Positions 10,500 through 20,799 of a stretch of DNA of 64,000 nt are shown here, piece after piece. Where the stretch lies: positions 11,082,142 through 11,146,141 of the forward strand of contig NC_069097.1 in NCBI RefSeq assembly GCF_947172395.1, given 5' to 3'. The notes under the pieces are model-generated. The model worked only from the letters and a program-made list of their open reading frames with translations. It searched no databases and was not told where the DNA came from. This DNA comes from Bicyclus anynana (taxonomy: Eukaryota; Arthropoda; Insecta; Lepidoptera; Nymphalidae). A program made the translations under genes and the position numbers. The first letter of the stretch is position 1, and each line of letters begins with the position of its first letter.

Positions 10500-10660
10500 T
10501 TTAAAATTTTGGCTTTCTTTCTGTCCAATTGTCCGGGCTAATCTTTGCAACCATTCAATTGATCTGATTGGAAAATATAGAAGAGGTTTAGGAGCAACAT
10601 ATAGGCTTTTTATACTGGAAAATCCATATAAGTTTCCACGGGATCTGTGAAAAACTGAAT
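10500..10660 (+). repeat. Helitron-like fragment
   Basis: Contains a decayed GATCTGATTGGAAA block, then CATATAGGCTTTTTAT and GGGATCTGTGAAAAACTGAA, as in the Helitron-like copies. The 3' part is replaced by the dispersed repeat that starts at 10682. Confidence 0.55.
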
Positions 10661-10681
10661 TTGGCGTTCGCTACTTCTAAA

Positions 10682-10990
10682 TGTTATCGCCGCGTTGCAA
10701 CGTTTTGTGGCGTTCGAGCCGTCCACATCTTTTGTTGTGTAATTTTTTATGGGTTGCTTGGGATAGTCGGGGAAAGTGACTTGAGTGGTAAAGGGGAGTG
10801 TTTGTTAACAGTCAAAAGATCCTTTAACCCTACATACATCGTTCACAAGTGCGTGACTTCACTCAAGGTCATTCTCTGCCATTCTAGGGTCTTATTTTGG
10901 TTACAGTTTGATTTGTTATTTAAGTTGTCCTGACAATGTTGTGAATTATAACCTTTGTTCGGCATTATTTTCTTTTTTTGTAATCACCTC
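10682..10990 (+). repeat. Second copy of the 351-bp dispersed repeat
   Basis: Starts TGTTATCGCCGCGTT and follows the 8480-8830 copy in inverse orientation through GTGGCGTTCGAGCCGTCCAC, GTTAACAGTC and TTGTAATCACCT. It too lies beside Helitron-like sequence. The 90-residue open frame is a by-product; the copy at 8480 does not keep it as a clear coding frame. Confidence 0.7.
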
Positions 10991-11821
10991 TGAGTCTGCT
11001 AAAATAAATAAAATGTAATTTTAGTGCATTAAAGTTGAAATAAGTAAGTTTAGTTAAATATATATTGTATAAACGACAGTAAAGAACATTCGTATAAGCT
11101 AAGCAATAAGCTTCGCTTTGTCAAGACACAAAGTGTATTCGCTAGATAAGAGTATTATCACATTCAAAATCTAAAAGTATATTGTTATATATAGTTTTAT
11201 CCTTTATAAAATGAGACCTGAAGATAAGTTTGAAAATATTACTTGCCTTGCCTGAGTTACTTTGAAGTGAAGATTTTCCTTGTCCCCTTGTCCCACTCTT
11301 AGTGAAATATTGAATCATCTACTACACACACATACGTATATTCTCTTCTACACACTCCTACAATTTCTTCTCTGGTTGTCTCCCCCGCCTTTTTTTTTAT
11401 TTAGTCTCTCATTATTCCTGCAATCTATGGTGAGACATTCAGCGGGATTTTAAGTATTTGAATTATGGCGTGTTTGGTGCGAAATCCAGTGATTTGCCCA
11501 AATATAATAATGTAGTGTCTATTTCATGACATCTTGTGGTGCTCAGTCTCTCAAGCCTTTTGAAAGTTGTACCAGGTTTCTTCATCATTAGGTTCCTCGC
11601 AAGTTGATTTGAATGTTTACAAATACGCTTTTGGTATGTATTCATTGAGTGTGCAACTTCTGTCTTTATAGTTTTAATTTTTAGTTCACGATGCATGCAG
11701 GATTTTTGTTGTACCAAGGATCATTGGTAATCATGCGCAGCATTTTTGACTGGAACTATTAGGAATTTGATTAAAGGAACGAAGGACTTTGTCCCTTAAA
11801 CAGTATTTTTTTAACTAATAT
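10991..11821. other. Spacer without recognised features
   Basis: AT-rich; the minus-strand 84-residue frame at 11463-11717 has no recognisable motif or codon bias. Nothing else is seen. Confidence 0.4.
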
Positions 11822-11905
11822 GGAAGCGGGCTAACTTGATAGAGGCAGGATGAAAATCCACACCTCTTTTGGTTTTTACCCGACATCGTACCGGAACGCT
11901 AAATC
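11822..11905 (-). repeat. SINE-B 3' fragment
   Basis: GGGCTAACTTGATAGAGGCA to ACCGGAACGCTAAATC matches SINE-B in minus orientation and stops abruptly where the RTE-like fragment begins. Confidence 0.7.
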
Positions 11906-12134
11906 ATTATATCAGCCGATGGACATCCTCTGCAGGACATTAACCTTTTGTAGGACTTCCAAACAACACGATCCTGAGCCGCCTGCATCCATCGAATCTC
12001 TTCGAATAGCATATGACGTCGTTAGTCCACCTGGTGAGGGGTCAACCAACCAGCACCTTAGGATCATAACGTCCATCGGCTCTTTAAACTATGCGTCTTG
12101 CCTTTTGCCACTTCAGCTTTGCAATTTGTCGATG
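11906..12134 (-). pseudogene. RTE-like LINE 3' end, decayed
   Basis: On the minus strand it encodes remnants of the conserved C-terminus (PP.RWT.D, RWMQAA, QKV), ending in the family 3' terminus ATCGGCTGATAT. At the upstream end a GATGATGATGATGA run borders unrelated DNA. It is much more diverged than the copies at 18410 and 44225. Confidence 0.7.
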
Positions 12135-12514
12135 ATGATGATGAATAGTACCAAAGTACAAAGACTTAATTAAGAATCTTATTCTGCGTCTCCACGACTT
12201 TATTGCCGACTTCGTTTCAGATCCAACATTCCGTGAAACAGTGCTATTCATTACCAATTCACGACCTTTGCGCATTCAAAAGATTCCTGTGAAAGCCTAT
12301 TTGAATAAAATGTGAACACCAATGAAAGAAAGGTCCCTAACTTCAGCATATTACGCTGCTGTTAAAATTAGAAACATCTTTTTAACTACCTAAAACCAGG
12401 ATTGTTGGTAATAAGAAAATAGGCACAGAATAACTAATCGACCGATTATATAATGCATAAGAAGGAATGTTTGGATAAGAGAAACAATAATTTGTACCTT
12501 TAAATTATTTATCT
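12135..12514. other. Spacer
   Basis: No gene, repeat match or structural signal recognised. Confidence 0.35.
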
Positions 12515-12638
12515 ATACAAATATTATAAAGCTGAAGAGTTTGTTTGTTTGATTGAACGCGCTAATCTCAGGAACTACTGGTCCGATTTGAAAAATTCTT
12601 TCAGTGTTAGATAGCCCATTTATCGAGGAAGGCTATAA

Positions 12639-12640
<2 letters not shown>
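12515..12640 (+). repeat. Helitron-like 5' end
   Basis: Begins TCTATACAAATATTATAAAG and continues ACTACTGGTCCGATTTGAAA to CAGTGTTAGATAGCCC. The copy at 54958 is nearly identical over the same about 130 bp. It is cut by a (TA)n tract. Confidence 0.75.
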
Positions 12641-12689
<49 letters not shown>

Positions 12690-12700
12690 ATATATATATA
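12641..12700. repeat. (TA)n microsatellite
   Basis: A run of about 20 TA dinucleotides, with a short break near 12685-12690, bordered by the inverted pair TATAAGCTTTATA and TATAGCTTATA. Confidence 0.9.
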
Positions 12701-12703
12701 GCT

Positions 12704-12733
12704 TATACGGGGATATATATATATCCCCGTATA
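12704..12733. repeat. 30-bp perfect palindrome
   Basis: TATACGGGGATATAT followed directly by its reverse complement. The region can fold as a cruciform together with the neighbouring (TA)n. Confidence 0.9.
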
Positions 12734-12744
12734 CGGCGTCTGCT

Positions 12745-12917
12745 ACTAACTAATATACCTGTACTATATAGAGGTAAAGTTTGTGGTATTCTAGGGCTAA
12801 CCTCTGGATCTACTGACCCGATTTTGACAATTATTTGACTACTAGAAAACCTCGTTATTGGTGATAGTCATGGGCTTCATATTGAACTACGTGGGTGAAA
12901 CCGCGGGGCGTTTACTA
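12745..12917 (+). repeat. Helitron-like element, short, near complete
   Basis: Runs from a decayed 5' end (ACTAATATACC) through GAGGTAAAGTTTGTGG to GGGTGAAACCGCGGGGCGTT and a 3' CTAG followed by T, as in the copy at 50556. Confidence 0.7.
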
Positions 12918-13096
12918 GTTACATATGATCTAATAACGTTACAGAGTAGAATAATGTAACTAAACATTACTTATTATCTTAGGTAAGCGTAAAAACTCAA
13001 AGATATATGTGTTTACGAGGAACCAAGTGACACGAGGAGTTTGCTCCAATAATATCGGATAATTTTATTAAACGACCATCAATAAATCACAATATA

Positions 13097-13480
13097 CAGA
13101 GTGCACAATATACAGAATTTCCCATAACTCTGCTGTTACCGAAAATTAAATAAAAATGTTCAAGGGACATATGTTCTAACATTAATATTTTCGGGGAAAA
13201 TAATATTTCTTCTTCTTAAAATGTGTGTGCGTGTGTGTGTGTGCGTATAACGCATCATTATAATTATAATTATGACGTAGCCAATTTTTACGTATTCTAA
13301 AGTGTAAGGATAGTTAAAGGCGTGTATTACATGGATGGTTGGAATTATTTGAATTACTTTGTATGAAAACATATAAAGTTTTAATTTTTTAGTTAAAACA
13401 ATATAAGTTACGTAGTTCGGCTCCTTTATGTGGTACTCGTCAACACCTTGAAGTTATGGGAAATACTCCTGTGCCCCCCG
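13097..13480 (-). mobile_element. TA-flanked MITE with terminal inverted repeats
   Basis: The ends are inverted repeats (left CAGAGTGCACA, right ends GTGCCCCCCG), both joined to a TTTCCCATAAC block, and TA flanks each side (13095-13096, 13481-13482). The interior matches the copy at 25161-25843 in opposite orientation. TA duplication and CAG-type ends suggest a Tc1/mariner-mobilised element. A (GT)n microsatellite at about 13219-13246 is internal. Confidence 0.65.
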
Positions 13481-13559
13481 TATGTGATGTTTTAGAATAG
13501 TATATAATAATTCCACAATCTATACTTCTATTTACTAATATTATGCAAAACATAGGATA

Positions 13560-13766
13560 CGTTTTGATCCTATTCAAAAATAAAAGGGGGAGAAAGACGG
13601 GTCGAATTTTTTTTATGTAAAGTCCTTCATTTTTTGAGTTACAGTTTTAAAAATTTGTTCAAAAATCTTGAAAAAAATACGAAATATAATGTAATTCAAG
13701 AATTTTAAAAATTCAATTCTGGTGAAATAGGGGTTCTGGTGAAAGAAGTCGCGGGTGTCCGCTAGT
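13560..13766 (+). repeat. Helitron-like 3' end
   Basis: Ends AAGTCGCGGGTGTCCGCTAGT, the conserved 3' terminus with a short GC hairpin followed by CTAG. The internal part is diverged and T-rich. Confidence 0.65.
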
Positions 13767-14104
13767 AAATAAATAAATGTTAAAAATCATACTACAAGGC
13801 ATGTTAAACAAAATGTTGTAAAAGTGAATAGTTTAGTCTATGGAAGAAAATCAAGCAAAGAAAGCCAAATATGTATTTGGGTTGAGATTATCTCTGCCAA
13901 CTCTCTTTTTGCAGTAATCAGTCTTGGTTGAAAAAAAATTCCACCATAAGTAATCGTCGCTATAATTTCACGAGTCGAAGCCCATTGAAAGCTTTTCTTT
14001 GACAATTTTCGGCGTCTGCAATTTGGAGAAATTCGTATAACATACGAAATTGCAAAATTTAGGGTATTTTGCGACATAATTTAACACCCTCGACTGATTT
14101 CTCT

Positions 14105-14200
14105 GAAACGGCCGGGCCTACGGCTGGCTTTAAGGAGTAACATAGGCTATATTTTATTCCCGTATTCCTACCAGGAAGTACGCCACTGAAACCGCAGGGC
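14105..14200 (+). repeat. Helitron-like fragment
   Basis: TAACATAGGCTATATTTTAT and CTGAAACCGCAGGGCG are the family's middle and 3' blocks; the CTAG end is lost. Confidence 0.5.
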
Positions 14201-14404
14201 GAATTATAATTTCGAATTTCAACCATAATCGATGACTGACCACAATCGACCTTGTAGAATCTTTTCTCCTATAACACAATAAAATGAAGACCTTCTTTCA
14301 AGTGTGCTCTACTGCAATAAAGGCAGTAATTTGAGCCTAAACGAATTAGTCAATTAAACCAATTAGGTAATTAATTTGGCACCGATTCAACGTTTTCACG
14401 CAAA

Positions 14405-14530
14405 AAATCATCCATTGGCTATCTAGTGGTAAAAGTATTTTCAAAATCTGCCCAGAAGTAGTAGATCAAAGATTACCCCCTACAATACCACAAACTTTAC
14501 CTTTTTACAATATTAGTAGGTATAGATAAA
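14405..14530 (-). repeat. Helitron-like 5' end, minus orientation
   Basis: AGATTACCCCCTACAATACC, ACAAACTTTACCTTTTT and AATATTAGTAGGTATAGA form the reversed 5' end of the family. Confidence 0.65.
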
Positions 14531-14551
14531 AATCCTAAATTTACACGAACT

Positions 14552-14625
14552 GGGAATCGAACCCAGAACCTCTCTGTCCAAAACACGGCAGTGCTAACAA
14601 CAGAGGCGCCATTAAAATTGCACCA
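14552..14625 (-). repeat. tRNA-like SINE head
   Basis: The minus strand has GGTTCTGGGTTCGATTCCCA (a B box) about 45 nt downstream of GGCGCCTCTGTTGTTAGCAC. The acceptor arms do not pair as a tRNA, so this is probably a SINE promoter remnant. A related head occurs near 53245. Confidence 0.5.
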
Positions 14626-14629
14626 TCAT

Positions 14630-15240
14630 GTTCCATCGAGTAAATGAAAAACAAATGAAATAAAACAATTCAGTAATTAAATTCAGAATAAAGAATGTCC
14701 AGAATGAGTCTTTACAAGCCGGTGAAACACATAAAAAAACCAAACGTCTCGCGTCTCCTTGACATCTGCATATACAAACTTTTTTCATAATTTATATTTC
14801 AAAATTTAACACTAACAACAATTACGTAAATTAATATAATAATCAATAATTACCAATAAATATTAAAATACTCCATCTTATTTCTTTAGTTTTTGTGAAC
14901 AATTTTTAAAATATTTAAAAACATAAGATGCCATTGAAAATTACTGATGCGGCGCTTCGTGTAGTACTGACTCGAGAAAGTATTCGTTTTTGAATTTTGT
15001 ATTTGGAACGGCTACAACACCGTCGTGTTCCGTGCGCTCTATCTTCCTATTATTCTTTAATCTGTGTAATTAAACAACTAATTTGTGTGATATATATTAT
15101 TTTACGAGTGCCGGGATCGTGGCGGTCAAGTTGATCGTTATTACAAAGGCCAGTGTACTGTAATAGCCGATGGAGCGAGCTCCTTCACCGATTACACGTG
15201 CCATAAAAAGATAATAACACAATCATAATAATAATTTAAT
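14630..15240. other. Spacer leading into a GC-rich island
   Basis: AT-rich to about 14930, then less so. The GTTCCGTGCGCTC region near 15030 could belong to a 5' UTR or promoter, but nothing definite is visible. Confidence 0.3.
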
Positions 15241-15244
15241 TAAG

Positions 15245-15439
15245 TTATAGATGCTCTATTTTATGATGACGGTGCTTATGATGTACAGCTTTGCAACTTC
15301 GTTCGTAACACTCCCGATGATACGCGCGGGCCGGGGGGACGTGTAGCGATGAATGATATACCCACGACTGGTGCACTTCACTTCCCCGCACGCACGATTC
15401 CACACCCGCGCAGTCTTTCCCCCGTCGTCCGCATATCAT
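15245..15439 (-). CDS. Possible coding exon (hypothetical)
   Basis: A GC-rich island in AT-rich DNA with open frames on both strands. The minus frame gives 64 residues from ATG at 15439 to TAA, with five cysteines (CGRRGKDCAGVESC, then ECYERSC) and a His/Lys-rich end; a possible acceptor (TCTGGCAG) lies just upstream on that strand. The plus strand instead offers ATG at 15349, open for 45 codons to a strong donor, ACAG/GTACGT, at 15485, and a short hydrophobic frame from 15251. Only one strand, or neither, can be real. No family is recognised. It is unique in the window and does not look like a known repeat. Confidence 0.25.
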   Translation of the reverse strand: MICGRRGKDCAGVESCVRGSEVHQSWVYHSSLHVPPARAYHRECYERSCKAVHHKHRHHKIEHL

Positions 15440-15512
15440 GTAGAAATCATCAACGAAGCTGCCAGACTATAGTTGTAGTGACAGGTACGTTTGTGTGTAA
15501 GGTAAAGGAATG

Positions 15513-15818
15513 ACGACTTCCGCGGCGCAGTAGTATGCGTGGTAGATTTACAAGACGGATGTCCTGGGTTAGATTCCAAGCTGGGCCGATTGAGGTTTTC
15601 TTAATTGGTCCCGGTCTGGCTGGTGGGAGGCTTCGGCCGTGGCTAGTTAACACCCTACCGGCAAAGACGTACTGCCAAGCGATTTAGCCTTCCGGTACGA
15701 TGCCGTGTAGAAACCGAAAGGGATGTGGATTTTCGTCCTCTTCCTAACAAGTTAGCCCAATTTCATCTTAGATTGCATCATCACTTACCATCAGGTGAGA
15801 TTGTAGTAAAGAAAAAAT
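15513..15818 (+). repeat. SINE-B, nearly full length
   Basis: tRNA-like head with GGCGCAGTAGTATGCGTGG (A-box region) and a decayed B box (GGGTTAGATTCC), then the SINE-B body (CTTAATTGGTCCCGGTCTGG, TAGAAACCGAAAGGGATGTG) and the CATCAGGTGAGATTGTAGT end. Confidence 0.85.
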
Positions 15819-15839
15819 TTACTAAAATCTACTATATAA

Positions 15840-16455
15840 AAAAAAATAATTCTTTGCTAAGCGATATACAAGAAGCGAAAGCGCATTCAGGTATCATGCA
15901 GTTCCTTGCACAGAATATTATTTTACTTAACTTCATTCAAATTGTGTATGAATTTTTACTTGAAAAAGGTACTAAAAACTCTTCAGCGGTCTACAAAAGC
16001 GGCTCAGGTCGTGTGAGGCGTGGTAACACTAATTAAATAGGACGCATGCCCTAATTTAAGCCGCTTTACCCCAAATTAAGAGACCTTCCTTCCCAGAGGT
16101 ACACTTCCAGTAGACCATCAAATTAATTTGATCATGCCCAAATCTACTCAATTGAGGTCATTTGGTTGACTAATTTGGTACTGGCTATTTTGGCATATTA
16201 CCTAAACCAGAAGATCAAGATCCTAAAATAAGATGTCGCTTAAAGTATTATAGTCAGGGATCCGTAGAACATTGTGTACACCTGATTACTAACAAGCTAA
16301 TTTTTCGTGAATAGCTTCATCTCAATGTGACGATCAACTTCTTTATTTAAGAAAATTCTTGATTCTGGTAGCTAACTGAGTTACCAGGAAATTAAAATTT
16401 CAGAACGACAGAACGAGATAATGTACCACGAAATTCGTAGGACGTTATGGCTTAA
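15840..16455. other. Spacer
   Basis: AT-rich; the open frame reaching 16036 is a run-on from the SINE-B tail. No supported gene. Confidence 0.4.
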
Positions 16456-16613
16456 GTTGTATAACTATTAATTAATCAACAGTAAAAAAAACATCTGGTT
16501 AGTAACTACTTTTGTTACTCTACCCTCCTCCCAAATTGTGTCAATAACGAGTTATTAAAAGTTGTTACTAACCAGCTGTTCTCTTTTACTGTTGCTTATA
16601 ATAGTTATACAAT
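16456..16613. mobile_element. Foldback MITE, about 50-bp arms
   Basis: The left arm (GTTGTATAACTATTA to CTGGTTAGTAAC) and right arm (GTTACTAACCAG to TAATAGTTATACAAT) are about 85% complementary over about 50 bp, around an approximately 55-nt centre. Outer ends begin TTGTATAACTATTA. No copy is seen elsewhere in the window. Confidence 0.7.
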
Positions 16614-16840
16614 TACTGACTGGCTATATAAATATTGTAAAATGGTGATGAACAAAAATCCCTGGCTGAGTTTGTTATGGGCTCTTCAATATTGTAAAAT
16701 GGTCATATACCCGTACAAGAAGATTGTTGTAAGCTCTTCTCGGATCAAGACGCGGTTGGAACTTTCGTAACTTTAAGTTTTCGACTTTAATTATCACCAT
16801 TATCTCATACACAACCTGACGATGAAAATGTATTCAGCAC
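16614..16840 (-). repeat. Family G dispersed repeat
   Basis: Reverse-complement match to the copies at 30250 and 36120. Shared blocks include ACTGGCTATATAA, TATTGTAAAATGGTGAT, GAGTTTGTT and GTTTTCGACTTTAATTATCA. No coding frame; the class is unknown. Confidence 0.65.
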
Positions 16841-17193
16841 CTTATTAGCCTCAGTTTAAAATCATGGCCTGAAAGCCATGAGCAAGAAAGTTTATAGCCC
16901 TGTAGTAAATACATAGCTATCATATACAATATAATACATAATATATCATACATAAAAAGGGTGAGAGTGAAATTCAGAAAACCTAAAACAATATATTATT
17001 TTAGATTTGACAAATCGTAAGTATATTGTACGGTATTTTGACATACAATAAATCCTTAAAAGGGTCGGATTAAAGAACTCGAGGAAAGTAAGGCTTTGAA
17101 TGTTTATAATAGCTATTTATATTAGTTGTACCTATGAAGGTTAGATATTTGCCTTTTTTGCTCTCTTTGAATTGAATTTTATCGTTAGGATTT

Positions 17194-17474
17194 TTTTATT
17201 ATTCTTTACAACCTGATGGTAAGTGAAGATGCAATCTAAGATGGAAGCGACGACCGAGGAGGATGAAAATTTACACCCCTATCACTTTCTACACGACATC
17301 GTACCGGTACACTGAATCGCTTGGCGGTACGTCTTTGTCGATGGTAACTAGCCACGGCCGAACCAACAAGACCTGGAACAATTAAGAAACCTCAATCGGC
17401 CCAGCCGGAGATCGAACCTAAGACCTCTGTCTTGTAAATCCACCACTTATACCACTGCGCCACGGAGGTCGTCA
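17194..17474 (-). repeat. SINE-B, minus strand
   Basis: Runs from the T-rich tail (TTATTCTTTACAACCTGATG) to the tRNA-like head, whose reversed A-box region is ATACCACTGCGCCACGGAGG. The centre has short deletions relative to the 48418 copy. Confidence 0.85.
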
Positions 17475-17838
17475 AAAAGTAATAAATATATTATTTATAT
17501 AATCATTAGCCTCAATTATAAACGTATAAAAAGTACCTATGTTTACGCAAAATATGCCAGATTTCTTTTTCCCCAACCCAAATATTTAAACTTTATAAAC
17601 TTCATCAAAATCATCGAACTACTAAAAAAAATCTACTTATCCAACTACACAAACTATAATTATTTGCAATATTAGTAAGAATTTCCATTACGAGTAGGTG
17701 TACCACTAAACCCAGAATTTAAATAACAAAGTGGTGGTTTGCCGCGAACTGAGCAATGTGTGGTTTTGTGGGAGCTTTTACGAGTACCTATTAGCCTTGT
17801 ATATTGTTTATTTACCAGTATATACATTATTTTTTTTT

Positions 17839-18091
17839 CTCTCATTTATTTATTACTTCTTTTTTTTTAATTTTTAACAATATAAGTATAAAATACAAAA
17901 CATTATTAAAAATTTATAAAAAAAATCAACCCTCCCGCTGCGGGACATTTGAGTGCCCAAGCAACCGGTGGTCAGGGCTCCAGAGTGAGGAACCTCCTCA
18001 CAATACGCGCCGTCTCAAGAATCACTGCCTTTTGTATCCGACTCTTGATCCAACAGTTAAGCGAAAGCTTCTTAAGGTGTTGGTCGAAGCT
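17839..18091 (-). mobile_element. R4/Dong-like LINE, 5'-truncated 3' end
   Basis: About 250 bp nearly identical to the 3' end of the R4-like element at 62272-62516, from CTCTCATTTATTTATTACTT to GGTGTTGGTCGAAGCT. On the minus strand it encodes the last about 40 residues. The high identity means the two inserted recently or share a young source. Confidence 0.9.
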
Positions 18092-18229
18092 AATTAATTG
18101 ATTATTATATATCAGCTTATATGAAAACTAAAACTACACTAGCCCTGAGTGCTAAATGCTGTATTCTACCCCCTACTACGGGCTATGGAACCACGCAAGT
18201 GAAATTGCGCGGCGAAATAATATTATAGA

Positions 18230-18401
18230 ATGTGCTGATCTGAGTTTGTTTGTTACACTTTAACACCTAAACCACTAAAGCGATTTAAAAATCTTTTAGC
18301 AATAAAAAGTTACATTATTTGCCAGTAACTTAAGCAGCGAATAACTTTCTTAAGGAAAGTTACGGAAACGGGAACTACGCGAATAAAACCGCAGGGCATC
18401 C
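18230..18401 (+). repeat. Helitron-like element, truncated at 3' end
   Basis: ACCACTAAAGCGATTTAAAA, GGAAACGGGAACTACGCG and AAACCGCAGGGCATCCGCTA are family blocks. The 3' CTAG is replaced by the target of the RTE-like insertion at 18410. Confidence 0.65.
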
Positions 18402-18409
18402 GCTATAAA

Positions 18410-18831
18410 AATCCTCATCATCATATCAGCCGATGGACGTCCACTGCAGGACATAGGCCTTTTGTAGGGACTTCCAAACATCACGATACTGAGCCGCCTG
18501 CATCCAGCGAATCCCTGCGACTCGCTTGATGTCGTCAGTCCACCTGGTGGGGGGCCGACCAACACTGCGCTTACTAGTGCAGGGTCGCCATTCCAGCACC
18601 TTGGGACCCCAACGTCCATCGGCCCTTCGAACTATGTGCCCCGCCCATTGCCACTTCAGCTTCGCAACTCGTTGAGCTATGTCGGTGACTTTAGTTCTTC
18701 TACGGATCTCTTCATTTCTGATTCGATCACGCAGAGATACTCCTAACATAGCTCGTTCCATCTGTGCTCGTTCCATTTGGCCGCTGTGTGACTCTGAGCC
18801 TTCTTATGAGGCCCATAGTTAGCGACTTAGA
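18410..18831 (-). mobile_element. RTE-like LINE 3' end with 8-bp TSD
   Basis: Flanked by GCTATAAA (18402-18409 and 18832-18839). The minus strand encodes the RTE-type C-terminus: RNEEIRRRTKVTDIAQRVAK, LKWQWAGHIVRRADGRWGPK, VGRPPTRWTDDIKRVAG and SLQKAYVLQWTSIG. The 3' end is ATCGGCTGATATGATGA. An 11-nt insertion near 18768 breaks the frame. A severely 5'-truncated copy. Confidence 0.88.
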
Positions 18832-18839
18832 GCTATAAA

Positions 18840-19552
18840 GGTAGCTAAAGAAAATTTAGTTATTTTTAATATGTGTTATGGAATACCAGATCACATTGAA
18901 AAATATCGTTCTTTTATTTCAACGTATTTCATAAATATAAAAACCGCTTTGATCTCACGGCGAACATTTGACTGATATAAATATTAACACTCCCGATCCG
19001 CTTCAAAATAACCTTAGTATATTATTGAGCAATAAATATACAAACGAAAAATTATTTTTAAACTTAGATATTTCTTTACCTATATGTTTATATTCTAAGA
19101 CCGGTTTCATGAATACAAAAGAAGGCGAGAGTAAATCAGTTATTCCAATAGTAAACTATTATTTCACTTCACAAGGTATAAATGAGTATTTAATCTTTGA
19201 ATATATTGTTTTTCATAAGACTTTCGTTAAATTCAAGTCAATATTTATTTATATGAACTAATAAAAACGAAAATTTGGATGTTTTAATTTCAAAAACAAT
19301 CGATACTTTTTTGACCTTATAAACTAATTGAAATATGACAAATTTTTAGCTACCTCACAAAATATACATAATGGATATATTTATATATTTTTAATAATAT
19401 AAATATATTTCATAAATAAAGATATTTGTAATTTAACTTGGACGCCCGAACAAACCAAAAGATTTTACTTCATGGTGTGACGACTCTAAGTCTTACATAC
19501 TTATATAGGTATAATACAAATTATGCATACTTAGGAGGAAAAAAAAAAAAAA
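18840..19552. other. AT-rich spacer
   Basis: No recognised gene. The 97-residue plus frame at 18968-19261 lacks motifs and has extreme AT codon use, so it is not supported as a gene. Confidence 0.4.
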
Positions 19553-19618
19553 TTATCATTAATCTCATGTACCTACTGAGTTTATCAAAATAAGCTCAGT
19601 ACATGAGATTAATGATAA
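19553..19618. repeat. Hairpin, 20-bp perfect arms
   Basis: TTATCATTAATCTCATGTAC and its reverse complement, with inner CTGAG/CTCAG pairing as well, around a short loop. It follows an A-run. Confidence 0.8.
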
Positions 19619-19852
19619 ATCACTGAGAAAATTATTGTTTAGAAATCTTTAATTTTTTCATTGGCAGATGAAGCCGAGAGCGTGTTTACTTCTTTACTGG
19701 GAGCATGCGGGCTGACGCCTGTGACGCTTTCAGTATGAATAGCTAAAGCAGCTGACTGAATGCTATATGTATTCTACCCGTGCTGTTCCATCGTATGATG
19801 GAAGCATAGTACGAAGTCGGTTGTTTGGGCGACCAGTAGGGACTTTTATGGC

Positions 19853-20160
19853 AAAATGATGATGCAGCCAGGAGTGTCTTCTCATGAGGGGAACTCCTTG
19901 ATGCTTAAGAGCATATATGTGAACCTTTACATAGTTATTGAGTTCTAATGGCATATTATATATACACAGGGCCGAGCGGCCTTTGGTGTGAAATTTGACT
20001 TATGAGTCAAAATGATGATGCAGCCAGGAGTGTCTTCGCATGAAGGAACTCCTTAATGCTTAAGAGCATATATGTGAAACTTTACATACAGATGACCTTC
20101 TGAAGGCCTATTAATTATACACACATATAGGCCGAGCGGCCTACGGTGTGAAATCTTTTA
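19853..20160 (+). repeat. Tandem duplication, unit about 153 bp
   Basis: Two diverged copies (about 19853-20007 and 20008-20160) share AAAATGATGATGCAGCCAGG, GCTTAAGAGCATATATGTGA, GGCCGAGCGGCCT and GGTGTGAAAT. The palindromic GGCCGAGCGGCC recurs in each copy. It may be part of an LTR-like region continuing to about 20800. Confidence 0.8.
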
Positions 20161-20497
20161 GATTTCTTTCGAACGCATTACACTCTCTTGAGAGTAATGG
20201 ATACTCTGAAAGTTAAGACTGCCAGCTAGAGGCTAGGCCTGTATTACACTAGTTATACAGTGATGCCTTGTTCTGCTTGACATACAGATGATAGTGGAAG
20301 CTAGGCCTGTATTTATACGGTGTTTACAGTGTGCTTTGCTCTACTTGTCGTCTGACAATCAGTTATCTTTCCACTATGTGGAACTCACCCATTCACGCTT
20401 ATATACCAATAAACTTTTACCCTCACGAAAAGGGGGGGGGTCCTGGTTCTTAAATAAAATGACCATCTTTTGTAATAAAAGATGCCACACCTAATCC

Positions 20498-20547
20498 CAC
20501 TCGTTCACCCAGTCTCACTCGCTCACCCAGTCTCACTCGCTCACCCA
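20498..20547 (+). repeat. 18-bp minisatellite
   Basis: Nearly three copies of CACTCGCTCACCCAGTCT. Confidence 0.85.
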
Positions 20548-20703
20548 AAGCACTATTACCTTCTGTGAGTTTGTTAGAACTACAGAACCAGCAACAATAC
20601 TGACAGGGTAAACCTGAATGTTGTGTTGCCACTCGCTGTCAATGTGGTCTTATATGATTCACGAAGGCGTAACTATTTAAACGACCTTATCAACGTACTC
20701 AGT

Positions 20704-20797
20704 GTTCGTGTTTAGATATACCACAAAGAGTTCGTGTATCGATATACCACGAAGAGCTCGTGTATTGATAAACTACGAAGAGTTCGTGTATCAATTA
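20704..20797 (+). repeat. 26-bp minisatellite
   Basis: About 3.6 copies of a unit beginning GTTCGTGTATCGATATACCA, at 20704, 20730, 20756 and 20782. Confidence 0.85.
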
Positions 20798-20799
20798 TA

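Noticed and set aside
10661..10933. 90-codon ORF as a gene
   Set aside because: It is inside a dispersed repeat; the inverted copy at 8480 shows a related frame but with many changes and no protein motif.
18968..19261. 97-codon plus-strand ORF
   Set aside because: Extreme AT codon use, no motifs, no splice or promoter signals.
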